This document shows, piece by piece, positions 18,450 through 28,284 of a DNA stretch of 64,000 nt; within the stretch, counting starts at the first letter, position 1; the number at the start of each line of letters is the position of its first letter. Origin of the DNA: Massilia eburnea. GTDB taxonomy: Bacteria; Pseudomonadota; Gammaproteobacteria; Burkholderiales; Burkholderiaceae_D. The notes beneath the pieces were generated by a model. It was not told the origin of the DNA. It did no database searches and saw only the letters and a list, made by a program, of their open reading frames with translations. Made by a program: the position numbers and the translations under genes. Where the stretch lies: the NCBI RefSeq assembly GCF_009720745.1, contig NZ_WNKX01000006.1:186001-250000 (forward strand). Reading direction: 5' to 3'.

Positions 18450-19345
18450 GCGGCTTCAGTGTTTTGCATCCAGGGCAGTTTGATCTTGTAACCGGTAACC
18501 AGCATGGTGCCCGTGATAACGATTGCCGCGCCGGCGACGGTGTACCAGCCTACGACTTCATGCAGGAACAGCGTACCCCACAGGATGCCGAACAATGGAT
18601 TGAGGAAGGTAACGGTCAGCGCCGAAGTCGCCCCCACATCACGCACCAGGCCGAAATACAGCAGGTAAGCGATGCCGCTGCACAGAACGCCCAGCGCCAG
18701 GGCCGCGCCCATGATGCCAACGGTCGGCTCGCCCGGCTGCGGGAAGATTGCCAGTGCAGGAATGGTCAGCAAAGCCGCCGCCCACATGCTGCCGTGGGCA
18801 TTGGCAAACGGCTCCACGCCCTGAGCCGACTTGGCTACCTTGGTGTAGGTCGTCGCGATGCTGTAGCTGAATGCCGCCAGCGTAGCGGCAGCGATGGCAA
18901 GTCCAGCACCCTCCTTGCTGCTGACGTGGTCAAAACCCACCAGCATGGCGACACCCGCCGTGCCAAGCGCCAGGCCAAGCATGACGCGCCTGGAAACCAT
19001 ATGCCGATGCCACACCGCCCCCACGATCGCGCCCCAGATCGGCGCAGTCGCATTTAGCACCGACAGCACCGAGGCAGTCAGCGTCTTGGCCGCAAAGGCA
19101 AACAGCAGGAAAGGCAGCGCCGAGTTAAAGAAACCGAGGATCAAATAATGCCGCCAATGCTTGCCCAGATCGAGCCGCTTGCGCAGCACCAAGCCCACAA
19201 CGGCCAGGAAGATCGCCGCAAACGTCACGCGATACTCAATCAGCACCCCCGGCCCCAGGACCGGCGCCGCGATACGCATGAAGAGAAAAGAGCTGCCCCA
19301 AATAGCAGCCAGAAAAACAAGTTTGAGTAAATTTGAAGTATTCAT
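18446..19345 (-). CDS. EamA/DMT-family transporter
   Basis: A 299-residue permease with ten predicted spans in two EamA halves. The first half starts LLKLVFLAAIWGSSFLFMRIAAP and the second IAAATLAAFSYSIATTYTK, ending in LNPLFGILWGTLFLHEVVGWYTVAGAAIVITGTMLV. These proteins export amino acids, nucleobases or other metabolites; the substrate is not readable. The ATG at 19345 is 12 bases from a large inverted repeat and has no clear ribosome site; upstream in-frame starts would be read through the repeat and are unlikely. Confidence 0.88.
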   Translation of the reverse strand: MNTSNLLKLVFLAAIWGSSFLFMRIAAPVLGPGVLIEYRVTFAAIFLAVVGLVLRKRLDLGKHWRHYLILGFFNSALPFLLFAFAAKTLTASVLSVLNATAPIWGAIVGAVWHRHMVSRRVMLGLALGTAGVAMLVGFDHVSSKEGAGLAIAAATLAAFSYSIATTYTKVAKSAQGVEPFANAHGSMWAAALLTIPALAIFPQPGEPTVGIMGAALALGVLCSGIAYLLYFGLVRDVGATSALTVTFLNPLFGILWGTLFLHEVVGWYTVAGAAIVITGTMLVTGYKIKLPWMQNTEAA

Positions 19346-19356
19346 ACGGTTCAGTT

Positions 19357-19457
19357 CGTGTCCTACCATGGGGTCACACCCGTTTCGGGACACGTTCTCA
19401 TCTGTGTTGCTGCTGGGCTCGTGTCCCATTTCGGGTGTGACCCCATGGTGGGACACG
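19357..19457. repeat. Long inverted repeat (38-base arms), GTGTCC / GGGTCACACCC type
   Basis: The left arm (19357-19394) and right arm (19420-19457) are inverted copies agreeing at about 33 of 38 positions, separated by a 25-base loop. The core ACCATGGGGTCACACCCG is identical in both. It fills most of the gap between xdhC and the EamA gene. Arm length and loop size match the repeat at 24247-24342, although the arm sequences differ. Confidence 0.85.
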
Positions 19458-19501
19458 GGCGGGGCTGTGGCAAGCTGGTTCTTGCTTTTGAATTCGGGCG
19501 T

Positions 19502-20509
19502 TCACGTTGAGCAGGCGGCGCTTGGTGGTGACGCCAGGGCGGTGGCGTGGTTGATTTGCAGCACTTCGGGGACGCCGTTCTTGATCGCGGTCATTTCGGC
19601 CAGGATCGAGATGGCGATTTCGGGCGGGGTCTTGCTGCCGATGTACAGGCCGATGGGGCCGTGCAGGCGGGCAACTTGCTGCTCTGTGAGTTCGAACTGC
19701 AGCAGGCGCTCGCGCCGCTTGGCGTTGTTGGCGCGCGAGCCGATGGCGCCGATGTAGAAGGCGTCCGTTTTCAGCGCTTCCATCAGGGCCATGTCGTCCA
19801 GCTTGGGATCATGGGTCAATGCGACCACGGCGCTGCGCGAGTCGAGCTGCATTTCCAGCACCAGGTCATCGGGCATGGCGTGCACCAGCGGCACGTCGGG
19901 CAGGGGCCAGCCTGCCCGGTATTCTTCGCGCGGGTCGCAGACGGTGACGTGGTAATCCATGGCGCTGGCAATCTGCGCCAGCATGCGCGAGAGCTGGCCG
20001 GCGCCGATGATCAGCAGCCGCCAGCGCGGGCCGTGCTGCGTGACCAGCAGGTTGCCGTTGCGTTCCAGCACTGCACCGGGGCGGGCGCGTTCCAGGGTGA
20101 CGGTGCCATTACCCAGGTCGAGGGTGCGCGCCACCAGTTCATGCGCTGCCAGCCGTTCGAGCAGTTCGTCGATGCGGCTGTGCGGGCCAAGCGGTTCCAG
20201 TGCCAGTTCGATGGTGCCGCCGCAGGGCAGGCCGAAGCGGTGGGCCTCGTCGGCGCTGATGCCGTAGCTGACCACTTCGGGCAGCTGGCGCTGGATGCCT
20301 TCCTTGCGTACGCGTTCGATCAGGTCGTCTTCGATGCAGCCGCCGGAGACCGAACCAACCACGCGCCCGTCTTCGCAAATGGCCAGGGTGGCGCCGATCG
20401 GCCGCGGGCTGGAACCCCAGGTCCGGATCACGGTGACCAACTGGCAGCGCTGTCCCGCGGCGAGCCAGGCGGAGCAAGTCTTGAGCACTTCGAGGTCGAT
20501 GCTATCCAT
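19502..20509 (-). CDS. XdhC family protein
   Basis: A 335-residue protein with the XdhC N-terminal domain (CQLVTVIRTWGSSPRPIGATLAI; GSVSGGCIEDDLIERV) and a C-terminal Rossmann-like XdhC_C domain (LLIIGAGQLSRMLAQIASAMDYHVTVCDPREEYR; VALTHDPKLDDMALMEAL; FYIGAIGSRANNAKRRERL). XdhC binds molybdenum cofactor and inserts the sulfurated form into xanthine dehydrogenase or related enzymes. No xdhA/B-type enzyme gene is in the window; molybdenum cofactor genes lie 26 kb away (46-49 kb). Confidence 0.93.
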   Translation of the reverse strand: MDSIDLEVLKTCSAWLAAGQRCQLVTVIRTWGSSPRPIGATLAICEDGRVVGSVSGGCIEDDLIERVRKEGIQRQLPEVVSYGISADEAHRFGLPCGGTIELALEPLGPHSRIDELLERLAAHELVARTLDLGNGTVTLERARPGAVLERNGNLLVTQHGPRWRLLIIGAGQLSRMLAQIASAMDYHVTVCDPREEYRAGWPLPDVPLVHAMPDDLVLEMQLDSRSAVVALTHDPKLDDMALMEALKTDAFYIGAIGSRANNAKRRERLLQFELTEQQVARLHGPIGLYIGSKTPPEIAISILAEMTAIKNGVPEVLQINHATALASPPSAACST

Positions 20510-20529
20510 GCACCGAACTATAGCAAGGG

Positions 20530-20919
20530 TCAGCGCTTTTTGCAGACGGCCTTCATGGCCTTGTCGGCCAGGCTGCCAGGTGCGACTGTTTCGGGGTCGT
20601 AGGCTTCGTATTTGAAGGTGCCCACCGCTTCGCCCTTGCCCAGCACTTCGGGGTGGAAGGTCTGGCTCAGCGGTGTCCGGGTGCCGGCGTCGCAGGCGTA
20701 AAGATGCAGCGAGCGTACCGAAAGATACATTTTGCCGTCCGGCGCGGTCTGCGGTTTGCGGAAGGATTCCATGGTCAGGGCCTTGCGGCCATCGGGACCG
20801 CTGCGCACCGACTTTTTGTCGAGCAGGAGGATGCTGTCCTTATCCCTTGCGATGGTAGTCCAGGGCCCCGCCAGCGCCACACCGGGCGCCAGGGCGAGGA
20901 TCAGGACTGCAGGTTTCAT
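20530..20919 (-). CDS. Surface-adhesin E-like secreted protein
   Basis: A 129-residue product with a signal peptide (MKPAVLILALAPGVALA) and a short beta-rich domain of the kind GPWTTIARDKDSILLLDKKSVRSGPDGRKALTM, which resembles the surface-adhesin protein E family of small betaproteobacterial exported proteins. Two cysteines (YACDAG and KAVCKKR) probably form a disulfide. Its start overlaps the stop of the M48-like lipoprotein gene by four bases. The family assignment is by pattern and moderate. Confidence 0.65.
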   Translation of the reverse strand: MKPAVLILALAPGVALAGPWTTIARDKDSILLLDKKSVRSGPDGRKALTMESFRKPQTAPDGKMYLSVRSLHLYACDAGTRTPLSQTFHPEVLGKGEAVGTFKYEAYDPETVAPGSLADKAMKAVCKKR

Positions 20920-22025
20920 GGCAGGAGAGGGCGCTTGGAGGCCTGTTTGGCCTTGATTTCCGAGACGGTGCGGTCCATCGCCGCCAGGCGCGCTGAAACG
21001 CTTGGGTGGATCGCCGTGTAGCCATTCAGCACGGTAGCCGGATACTGGCCGGACAGCCGCTGCCAGAAGCCGTGCGCATTGGAGATGTTGTAGCCGGCGC
21101 GTGCCAGCATGTACAGCGCCAGGTTGTCGGCGGCCACGTCGTAATCGGCTGGCATCGGACGTACCCCGGCGCTGCCCACCAGCATGGTCAGGTCGGGACG
21201 CACGGAGGCCAGGTTGTCGATGATGCTGGACATGGTGGCGGTGCTGCGCATCTGCACTGTGTGGCCAAGGATGTTATGCGCCAGCTCCTTCGCCATCACG
21301 TAGGCGATCGCTTCGTCGTTCTGCGCGAAGTTGATCATGCCGCGCGTGAGCAGCACTCGCCCGCCGTCGTTGTAGGCGTTCACGTTGTCCGAGTTGCCGA
21401 GGTCCACGCGGAAGGCGCAGGCGCGCGTCACCGGCACATTCAGCGTCTGGTTGCTGCCGTTGCGGGCAACGGTCATGTTCAGCATGGCGCTGTTGGCGGT
21501 CAGCGGGCCGAATACTGCGGCGGCCTTGCTCTCCGCGTCGCGTCCTTTCGGCAAGGGCTTGCCGCCAGCTGCGACCAGGTCGTCGCCCTTGCGCAAGCCG
21601 GCTTTCGCGGCGCCGCTGCCAGCCAGTACGCCGGAAACCTGCAGCACATCGTCGTAGCCTAATACGGCGGCCGAAGCATCGCCATATTCGCCTGGATAGG
21701 AGTATTTGTTCTTGGCGGTGAAGCCAAGAATGTTGCGCGCCTGCGCCTTGCACAAGTCAGCGTTATTGATCAGCAGCGGGGCGGCGACGCGGTACAGTCG
21801 TTCCTGCAAACCGGCGATCTGCTTGAGGTGTTCGCGCGCGGCCTGCATCTGCGGCGTGACGACTGGCGCTGCCGGCGCCGAAGGCTGGATCGGTTCGGCC
21901 GGAGCGGCATGTTCGCTGCCGGACTGGAAGGTGGAACAGGCAGAGAGCAAGAGCGAGGCGGCGATTGCCGGCCAGGCGAGCCGGCGAACCGGCAAACGGT
22001 ATTGATCGAGTTGCTCTACTGCCAT
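20916..22025 (-). CDS. PDZ-containing M48-like lipoprotein with altered zinc motif
   Basis: A 369-residue predicted lipoprotein: LLLSAC gives a lipobox cysteine at residue 30 after an extended N-region. A PDZ-like insert (VLGYDDVLQVSGVLAGSGAAKAGLRKGDDLVAAGG) lies at about 121-155. The M48 peptidase core follows, but the HExxH motif reads KELAH (residues 246-250), so the first zinc histidine is a lysine, and the usual ExxAD is DVAAD (296-300). The protein may therefore be a non-catalytic or modified member. GAGGA before the ATG at 22025 sets the start, ten bases after dut. Confidence 0.8.
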   Translation of the reverse strand: MAVEQLDQYRLPVRRLAWPAIAASLLLSACSTFQSGSEHAAPAEPIQPSAPAAPVVTPQMQAAREHLKQIAGLQERLYRVAAPLLINNADLCKAQARNILGFTAKNKYSYPGEYGDASAAVLGYDDVLQVSGVLAGSGAAKAGLRKGDDLVAAGGKPLPKGRDAESKAAAVFGPLTANSAMLNMTVARNGSNQTLNVPVTRACAFRVDLGNSDNVNAYNDGGRVLLTRGMINFAQNDEAIAYVMAKELAHNILGHTVQMRSTATMSSIIDNLASVRPDLTMLVGSAGVRPMPADYDVAADNLALYMLARAGYNISNAHGFWQRLSGQYPATVLNGYTAIHPSVSARLAAMDRTVSEIKAKQASKRPLLP

Positions 22026-22035
22026 ATTTTTTTCC

Positions 22036-22485
22036 TCAGTGCTTGCCTGTGCTGCCGAAACCTCCGGCGCCGCGGTCGCTGGCCTCGAAGTCATCGACAA
22101 CATTAAAGCCAACCTGCAGCACGGGCACGATGATCAATTGCGCCAGGCGCTCCATTGGATTCAGCGTAAACGTGTTGAAGCCCCGGTTCCAGGTAGACAC
22201 CATCAGTTGTCCCTGGTAATCGGAGTCAATCAAGCCTACCAGATTCCCCAAAACAATGCCGTTCTTGTGGCCCATGCCGGAACGGGGCAGGATCATGGCA
22301 GCGTAGCCAGGATCGGCGATGTGGATGGCGAGGCCGGTCGGCACCAGCACGGTCTGTCCAGGCTCGATCACGATCGGCGCGTCGATGCAGGCGCGCAGGT
22401 CGAGGCCCGCGCTGCCTGGCGTTGCATAGGCCGGCATCTGGTCTTTCATGCGCGGGTCGAGGATTTTGACGTCTACAGTTTTCAT
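22036..22485 (-). CDS. dut: dUTP diphosphatase
   Basis: A 149-residue trimeric dUTPase that hydrolyses dUTP to dUMP and keeps uracil out of DNA. All five motifs are visible: [40 protein letters not shown], the [11 protein letters not shown] segment and the C-terminal glycine-rich [13 protein letters not shown] that closes over the substrate. It overlaps the coaBC stop by four bases. Confidence 0.97.
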   Translation of the reverse strand: MKTVDVKILDPRMKDQMPAYATPGSAGLDLRACIDAPIVIEPGQTVLVPTGLAIHIADPGYAAMILPRSGMGHKNGIVLGNLVGLIDSDYQGQLMVSTWNRGFNTFTLNPMERLAQLIIVPVLQVGFNVVDDFEASDRGAGGFGSTGKH

Positions 22486-23702
22486 TGGAATAGCGAGTTA
22501 TTGTCGATGCGCTTGGCGATCTCGGAAATCAGCTGGCGCGCCAGCGTGAGCTTGTCGGCGCGCGGCAGGATGGTGTGTCCGTTTTCGTCAAACAGGATGA
22601 TGGTGTTGTCGTCCTGGCCGAAGGTGTTGTGGCCGATATTGCCGACCAGGAGGGGGATGCCCTTGCGTTCGCGCTTGGATGCGCCGAACTCGATCAGGTT
22701 CTCCGATTCGGCGGCAAAGCCTACGCAGTAAGGCCAGCCTGCCAGGCTGGTGCGGGTCGCGACGCTGGCCAGGATATCGGGGTTCTGTTCGAACTTCAGT
22801 TCCGGCATGCTGCCGTCGCCGGTCTTCTTGACCTTCTGTTCGCTGGGATTGCTCACCTTCCAGTCGGCCACGGCGGCCACGGAGATGAACACGTGCTGGC
22901 CGCCGATATGGTCCATCACGGAGTCGAACATCTGCTGCGCGCTCTTGACGTTGTGGCGGTCGACGCCGTACGGGGTGGCCAGTGCGACCGGACCGGAAAC
23001 CAGGGTCACTTCGGCGCCGGCTTCACGCGCAGCGCGCGCGACGGCATAGCCCATCTTGCCCGAAGAGAGGTTGGTGATGCCGCGCACCGGGTCGATGGCT
23101 TCAAAGGTCGGGCCGGCAGTGATGAGAATGCGTTTGCCTGCCAGGACTTTCGGCTGGAAGGCGGCGATCATTTCGGCCAGCAGCTGTTCCGGCTCGAGCA
23201 TGCGGCCCAGGCCAACTTCGCCGCACGCCTGGTCGCCGGCGGCCGGGCCGAACACCGTGATGCCGTCGGCGCGCACCTGGTCGACATTGCGCTGGGTGGC
23301 CGGATTGGACCACATCTCCACGTTCATGGCGGGAGCGATCAGCAGCGGGACCCGGCTCGGGCGGGCCAGGCACATGGTCGACAGCAGGTCGTCGCACACG
23401 CCGTGCGCCAGTTTGTAGATGAAGTCTGCGGAGCAGGGCGCGATCAGGATGGCGTCGGCGTCGCGGGTGACGTCGATGTGGGCCATATTGTTATTCACGC
23501 GCGGATCCCACTGGCTGCTGAACACCGGCTTGCCGGACAGCGCCTGCATCGTCACCGGAGTGATGAAGTGGGTGGCGGCGTCGGTCATCACGACCTGCAC
23601 GGAAGCGCCTTCCTTCGTCAGCGCACGGCACAGCTCAGCGGCCTTGTAGCAGGCGACGCCGCCGGAGAGGCCGAGGACGATTTTCTTGCCAGTCAGTTCC
23701 AT
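22482..23702 (-). CDS. coaBC: Bifunctional phosphopantothenoylcysteine decarboxylase / phosphopantothenate-cysteine ligase
   Basis: A 406-residue fusion that makes 4-phosphopantetheine for coenzyme A. The CoaC flavin decarboxylase is residues 1-190 ([76 protein letters not shown]; the reactive cysteine in [10 protein letters not shown]). The CoaB ligase follows ([31 protein letters not shown]). The CTP-binding end is present. It is coupled to dut downstream. Confidence 0.97.
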   Translation of the reverse strand: MELTGKKIVLGLSGGVACYKAAELCRALTKEGASVQVVMTDAATHFITPVTMQALSGKPVFSSQWDPRVNNNMAHIDVTRDADAILIAPCSADFIYKLAHGVCDDLLSTMCLARPSRVPLLIAPAMNVEMWSNPATQRNVDQVRADGITVFGPAAGDQACGEVGLGRMLEPEQLLAEMIAAFQPKVLAGKRILITAGPTFEAIDPVRGITNLSSGKMGYAVARAAREAGAEVTLVSGPVALATPYGVDRHNVKSAQQMFDSVMDHIGGQHVFISVAAVADWKVSNPSEQKVKKTGDGSMPELKFEQNPDILASVATRTSLAGWPYCVGFAAESENLIEFGASKRERKGIPLLVGNIGHNTFGQDDNTIILFDENGHTILPRADKLTLARQLISEIAKRIDNNSLFQ

Positions 23703-23712
23703 GATGCTGCTC

Positions 23713-24219
23713 CTACTTGTTCACGCGGCGCAGTTCGTCCAGTACGAACAGTGCGGCGCCAATGCAGATGGCGGAATCGGCGATGTTAAAGGCCGGGAAG
23801 TGGCCAAAAGCTTGCCAGTGGAAGTCGAGGAAGTCGACCACATGGCCGTAGGCGATGCGGTCGATCACGTTGCCAAGCGCGCCGCCCAGGATCAGGGCCA
23901 GGGCCCAGCAGAACATGCGCTGGCCGCTATTGCGTTTCAGGAGATAGATGATGTACAGCGCGGCGCCGATGCCGATGGCGGTGAACATGTGGCGCTGCCA
24001 GCCGCCTGCTTTGTCCAGGAAGCTGAAGGCTGCGCCGTAGTTGTAGGCAAGCACCAGGTTGAAGAAGCTGGTGATGACTTTTTCTTCGCCAAGCGCGAAC
24101 AGCCTGGTGATGGTGATTTTGCTGAGCTGGTCGAGCAGGATGACGATGAAGGCGATGCCCAGCCATGGAGCCATGCTGCCGGTTGAGGGTTTGCTGCTGA
24201 AGGTCTTTTTGGTGGCCAT
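23713..24219 (-). CDS. lspA: Lipoprotein signal peptidase
   Basis: A 168-residue inner-membrane aspartic protease that removes lipoprotein signal peptides after Lgt modification. Four spans are predicted. The two catalytic aspartates lie in [15 protein letters not shown] and [11 protein letters not shown]. It follows ileS, as in many proteobacteria; the gap to ileS is filled by a large inverted repeat. Confidence 0.97.
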   Translation of the reverse strand: MATKKTFSSKPSTGSMAPWLGIAFIVILLDQLSKITITRLFALGEEKVITSFFNLVLAYNYGAAFSFLDKAGGWQRHMFTAIGIGAALYIIYLLKRNSGQRMFCWALALILGGALGNVIDRIAYGHVVDFLDFHWQAFGHFPAFNIADSAICIGAALFVLDELRRVNK

Positions 24220-24246
24220 ATTGAGCTTTTTCGTTTGCTTGCCAAA

Positions 24247-24342
24247 CCCGGTAAACCTGGGTCAGACCCAAGGGTCTGACCCTGTTACGCGGCGGTCGCA
24301 GACTTTGGGTCTGACCCTTGGGTCTGACCCGGGTTTACCGGG
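24247..24342. repeat. Long inverted repeat (36-base arms) built of GGGTCTGACCC units
   Basis: The left arm (24247-24282) and right arm (24307-24342) are inverted copies differing at two of 36 positions, with a 24-base loop. Each arm is itself near-palindromic: GGGTCAGACCC, AA, then GGGTCTGACCC (left), so nested cruciforms are possible. It fills the ileS-lspA gap and ends a few bases from the ileS stop codon. There is no U-tract for a simple terminator. Confidence 0.92.
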
Positions 24343-24344
24343 AT

Positions 24345-27209
24345 TTAGGCGAACTTGCGGCTTTCGCCAGCGCCAAACAGGTTGGAGTAGCAACGCCCGC
24401 ACAGGCCTGGATGGTCGGCGTGCGAGCCCACGTCCGCGCGGTAGTGCCAGCAGCGCTCGCACTTCTGCGCGGTCGATGCGGCCACGTTCACCGCTTCATC
24501 CGCTTCGGATGCCACTTCCACCGCCTTCGCCAGCGAGGTGATGAAGATGAACTTCAAATCGTCATCCAGCGAAGCCAGCGCTTTGAACTTGTCGCCGGCA
24601 GCCTTGATCTCCAGTTCCGCCTGCAGCGAAGAACCAATTGCGCCCGAGCCGCGCAGCTCTTCCAGCTGCTTGGTCACGTCCGCGCGCACGGCGATGATGG
24701 TCGCATATTTGGCCAGCAGGCCTTCGGCGCCTGCCAGTTCCGGCAGCTGCCACCAGGTCTGGGTGTAGATGGTCTCGTCGCTGGCCTTGAACGCTTCGGC
24801 GCCGGCGAACGATGCCCAAGCTTCTTCTGCGGTGAAGCACAGGATCGGGGCCATCAGGCGCAGCAGCGACTGGGTGATGTGCCACAGCGCGGTCTGCGCG
24901 GAACGGCGGGCCTTGGAGTCCACGGCGCTGGTGTACAGGCGGTCCTTCAGGATGTCCAGGTAGAAGCCGCCCAGGTCCTCGGAGCAGAAGTTCTGCAGCT
25001 TGGAGACCACCGGGTGGAACTCATAGCGCTCATAGTGGCGCGCCAGGTCGGCCTGCAGCGCGGCCATATTGGCCAGCGCGTAGCGGTCGATTTCCAGCAA
25101 CTCGGCTACCGGCACGGCGTTTGCCTTCGGATCGAAGTCCGAGGTATTGGCCAGCAGGAAGCGCAAGGTGTTGCGGATGCGGCGGTACGACTCGGTCACG
25201 CGCTTCAGGATCTCGTCGGAGATCGACAGCTCGGAGGTGTAGTCGGTGGCGGCAACCCACAGGCGCAGGATGTCGGCGCCCAGTGTGTCGGAGACCTTCT
25301 GCGGCGCGACGGTGTTGCCGATCGACTTCGACATCTTCTTGCCTTCGCCGTCGACCACGAAGCCGTGGGTCAGCAGCGCCTTGTACGGCGGGCGGCCGTT
25401 CAGCATCGAAGAGGTCAGCAGCGAGGAGTGGAACCAGCCGCGGTGCTGGTCGGAGCCTTCCAGGTACAGGTCGGCCGGGAAGTGCGACTGTTCCGGATGC
25501 GAGCCGCGCAGCACGGTCTGGTGCGTGCAGCCGGAGTCGAACCACACGTCCAGCGTGTCCTTGTTCTTCACATAGTGTTCGGCTTCCGCGCCCAGCAGGG
25601 TCGCCGCATCCAGCGCCTGCCAGGCGTCGATGCCGCCTTGCTCGATCAGCTTGGCCACCTGCTCCAGCAGTTCAGGGGTGCGCGGGTGCAGCTCGCCGGT
25701 TTCCTTGTGGATGAAGACGGCCATCGGCACGCCCCACTGGCGCTGGCGCGACAGGGTCCAGTCCGGGCGGTTGGCGATCATGCCGTGCAGGCGCGCCTTG
25801 CCCCAGTCAGGGAAGAATTCGGTGGCTTCGATGCCTTCCAGCGCGGTTTCGCGCAGGGTGGAACCGCCGTCCAGCGGCTGGATGTCCATGCCGGCGAACC
25901 ACTGCGAGGTGGCGCGGTAGACGATTGGGGTCTTGTGGCGCCAGCAGTGCATGTAGCTGTGGTCGAACATCTTCAGTTCGAACAGGGCGCCCGCTTCGCG
26001 CAGCGCTTCGCAGATCGGCTTGGACGCTTCCCAGATGGTCATGCCGCCGAACAGCGGCAGGGATGGGATGTATTTGCCGTCGCCCATCACCGGCTTGAGG
26101 ATTTCGTCATCCTTCATGCCGTGCGATTTGCAGGAGATGAAGTCGTCCTGGCCGTAGGCTGGCGCGGAGTGCACCACGCCGGTACCGCTTTCAGTGGTCA
26201 CGTAGTCGGCGATGTAGACCGGCGACAGGCGGTTGTAGAACGCGTCGCGTGCATGCAGCGGGTGCTTGAAGGCGATGCCGGCCAGCTTGTCGCCGGTTGC
26301 GGTGGCGATGATCGTGCCTTCCAGCTTGTAGCGCTGCAGGCAGGCTTCCACCAGGTCTTTCGCCAGGATCAGCATCAGCGGCTTGCCATCGCGTTCGCTC
26401 TGCACCAGCGCGTAGGTCACCTCGTGGTGCATGTTCAGGGCCTGGTTGGACGGGATGGTCCACGGGGTAGTGGTCCAGATCACCACGAAGCCGTCGCCGG
26501 TGGGCAGGGCAGGCAGGCCGAAGGCGGCTGCCAGCTTGTCGTGTTCATGGAATGGGAAGCCGACGTCGATGGCCGGGTCGCGCTTGTCCTTGTACTCCAC
26601 TTCCGCTTCCGCCAGCGCGGAGCCGCAGTCAAAGCACCAGTTGACCGGTTTCAGGCCGCGGTAGACGTAGCCCTTCTCCAGCAGCTTGCCCAGGGCGCGC
26701 AGTTCGTCGGCCTCGTTACCGAAGTTCATGGTCAGGTATGGGTTGTCCCATTCACCCAGCACGCCCAGGCGGATGAAATCCTTTTTCTGGCGCTCGACCT
26801 GCTCGTAGGCGTAGGCGCGCGCCTTGGTCAGCACTTCGGCGGTCGGCAGGTTCTTGCCGAACAGTTTTTCGATCTGGATCTCGATCGGCATTCCGTGACA
26901 GTCCCAGCCCGGCACGTAAGGCGCGTCGAAGCCGGACAGGGTGCGCGACTTGACCACGATGTCCTTCAGGATCTTGTTGACGGCGTGGCCGATGTGGATG
27001 TCGCCGTTGGCGTAGGGAGGGCCGTCATGCAGCACGAATTTCGGGCGGCCTTTGGATGCCTTGCGCACGCGCTCGTAGATCTTCTTGTCCTGCCATTGCT
27101 TGACCCAGCCCGGCTCGCGCTTGGCCAGGTCGCCGCGCATCGGGAATGGGGTTTCGGTCATGTTGACCGGGTATTTGCTCTCTTGCTTTTTGGGTTTGTT
27201 GTCGGACAT
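24345..27209 (-). CDS. ileS: Isoleucyl-tRNA synthetase
   Basis: A 954-residue class I synthetase that charges tRNA-Ile. It shows the HIGH motif in [15 protein letters not shown] (about residue 70), KMSKS in [11 protein letters not shown] (about 613) and the C-terminal zinc site [12 protein letters not shown]...[10 protein letters not shown]. An editing (CP1) domain lies between. It sits 17 bases after ribF in the conserved ribF-ileS-lspA order. Confidence 0.98.
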   Translation of the reverse strand: MSDNKPKKQESKYPVNMTETPFPMRGDLAKREPGWVKQWQDKKIYERVRKASKGRPKFVLHDGPPYANGDIHIGHAVNKILKDIVVKSRTLSGFDAPYVPGWDCHGMPIEIQIEKLFGKNLPTAEVLTKARAYAYEQVERQKKDFIRLGVLGEWDNPYLTMNFGNEADELRALGKLLEKGYVYRGLKPVNWCFDCGSALAEAEVEYKDKRDPAIDVGFPFHEHDKLAAAFGLPALPTGDGFVVIWTTTPWTIPSNQALNMHHEVTYALVQSERDGKPLMLILAKDLVEACLQRYKLEGTIIATATGDKLAGIAFKHPLHARDAFYNRLSPVYIADYVTTESGTGVVHSAPAYGQDDFISCKSHGMKDDEILKPVMGDGKYIPSLPLFGGMTIWEASKPICEALREAGALFELKMFDHSYMHCWRHKTPIVYRATSQWFAGMDIQPLDGGSTLRETALEGIEATEFFPDWGKARLHGMIANRPDWTLSRQRQWGVPMAVFIHKETGELHPRTPELLEQVAKLIEQGGIDAWQALDAATLLGAEAEHYVKNKDTLDVWFDSGCTHQTVLRGSHPEQSHFPADLYLEGSDQHRGWFHSSLLTSSMLNGRPPYKALLTHGFVVDGEGKKMSKSIGNTVAPQKVSDTLGADILRLWVAATDYTSELSISDEILKRVTESYRRIRNTLRFLLANTSDFDPKANAVPVAELLEIDRYALANMAALQADLARHYERYEFHPVVSKLQNFCSEDLGGFYLDILKDRLYTSAVDSKARRSAQTALWHITQSLLRLMAPILCFTAEEAWASFAGAEAFKASDETIYTQTWWQLPELAGAEGLLAKYATIIAVRADVTKQLEELRGSGAIGSSLQAELEIKAAGDKFKALASLDDDLKFIFITSLAKAVEVASEADEAVNVAASTAQKCERCWHYRADVGSHADHPGLCGRCYSNLFGAGESRKFA

Positions 27210-27226
27210 GATAAGTAGCTCTAGTT

Positions 27227-28171
27227 CTAGTTTCGGGTGGCGAAGAAGGCGCGCGCTTGGCCGGCGTCGCGCTCGATGGCTTTGACCAGGGTAGGCAGGT
27301 CAACGAACTTTTCTTCGTCACGTATCTTTTGCAGGAATTCGACGCGCACCACCTTGCCGTAGCAGTTCTGGGCGAAGTCGAAGACATGGACTTCCAGCAG
27401 CACGCGGCCGGCGTCTTCCACCGTCGGGCGCACGCCCAGGCTGGCCACGGCCGGCAGCGGCTTGCCGCCCAGGCCGTGCACCTGCACGATGAAGATGCCG
27501 GAGAGGGCAGGGCGGTGCGGCACGCGCAGGTTCAGCGTCGGGAAGCCGATATCGCGTCCCAGCTTGGCGCCATGGATCACATGGCCGGAAATCGAATAAG
27601 GATGGCCCAGCAGCGCTTGCGCGTGCTGGAAATCGCCTTCCGCCAGCGCAGCGCGCACGGCAGAGGAGGACACGCGGGTTTCGCCGTTACGCACGGTCGG
27701 CAGCACTTCGACTTCGAAACCGTACTGCTTGCCGGCTTCGGCCAGCAGGGCGACATTGCCGGCGCGCTTGGCGCCGTAGCAGAAATCGTCGCCCACCATC
27801 AGCCATTTGACGTGCAGGCCTTCAACCAGCACCTTCTCGACGAAGGCTTGCGGCGATTGGCTGGCGAAGGCATCGCAGAAGTGCTCGACGATCACACGGT
27901 CGACGCCATTGTTCTCCAGCGCCTGCAGCTTGTCGCGCAGGTTGGCGATGCGCGGCGGCGCCTTGGACATATCGCCCAGCTTGTGGGCGAAGAATTCGCG
28001 CGGGTGCGGCTCGAAGGTCATCACGGCCGATTCCAGGCCCAGGCGATCGGCGGCCGCGCGTACGCGCGCCAGCAACGCCTGGTGGCCGCGGTGGACACCG
28101 TCGAAGTTGCCGATCGTTAAGGCGCAGGGCGCACGCGCCGCTGCATTGGGAAGTCCGCGAAATACCTTCAT
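27227..28171 (-). CDS. ribF: Bifunctional riboflavin kinase / FAD synthetase
   Basis: A 314-residue enzyme converting riboflavin to FMN and FAD. The N-terminal nucleotidyltransferase has [17 protein letters not shown] and the [11 protein letters not shown] and [16 protein letters not shown] segments. The C-terminal flavokinase domain has [20 protein letters not shown] and LLEVHVFDF. It is the first gene of the ribF-ileS-lspA-coaBC-dut group. No FMN riboswitch is seen in the short leader. Confidence 0.97.
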   Translation of the reverse strand: MKVFRGLPNAAARAPCALTIGNFDGVHRGHQALLARVRAAADRLGLESAVMTFEPHPREFFAHKLGDMSKAPPRIANLRDKLQALENNGVDRVIVEHFCDAFASQSPQAFVEKVLVEGLHVKWLMVGDDFCYGAKRAGNVALLAEAGKQYGFEVEVLPTVRNGETRVSSSAVRAALAEGDFQHAQALLGHPYSISGHVIHGAKLGRDIGFPTLNLRVPHRPALSGIFIVQVHGLGGKPLPAVASLGVRPTVEDAGRVLLEVHVFDFAQNCYGKVVRVEFLQKIRDEEKFVDLPTLVKAIERDAGQARAFFATRN

Positions 28172-28230
28172 GTAGATTGCTTTATATTGCTGCGAGGCTC
28201 AAATGCTTGATTATACGTTCTCAAAGACAA

Positions 28231-28262
28231 AAAGCGCTGCCTGCGGGTGCAGGCAGCGCTTT
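28231..28262 (-). terminator. Strong (probably bidirectional) terminator of the tonB operon
   Basis: A perfect 14-bp stem, AAAGCGCTGCCTGC (28231-28244) with GCAGGCAGCGCTTT (28249-28262) around a GGGT loop. On the minus strand it is followed by TTTTTGTCTTTG, ending the TPR gene transcript 22 bases after the stop. Confidence 0.9.
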
Positions 28263-28284
28263 TCTTGGCTCAGCCCGGCTTTGT

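Noticed and set aside
24318..27218. A 966-codon open frame on the plus strand
   Set aside because: It is antisense to ileS over its whole length, has no family resemblance, and is expected from high-GC codon bias.
28172..28230. Possible FMN riboswitch before ribF
   Set aside because: The leader is short and contains none of the conserved RFN-element segments.
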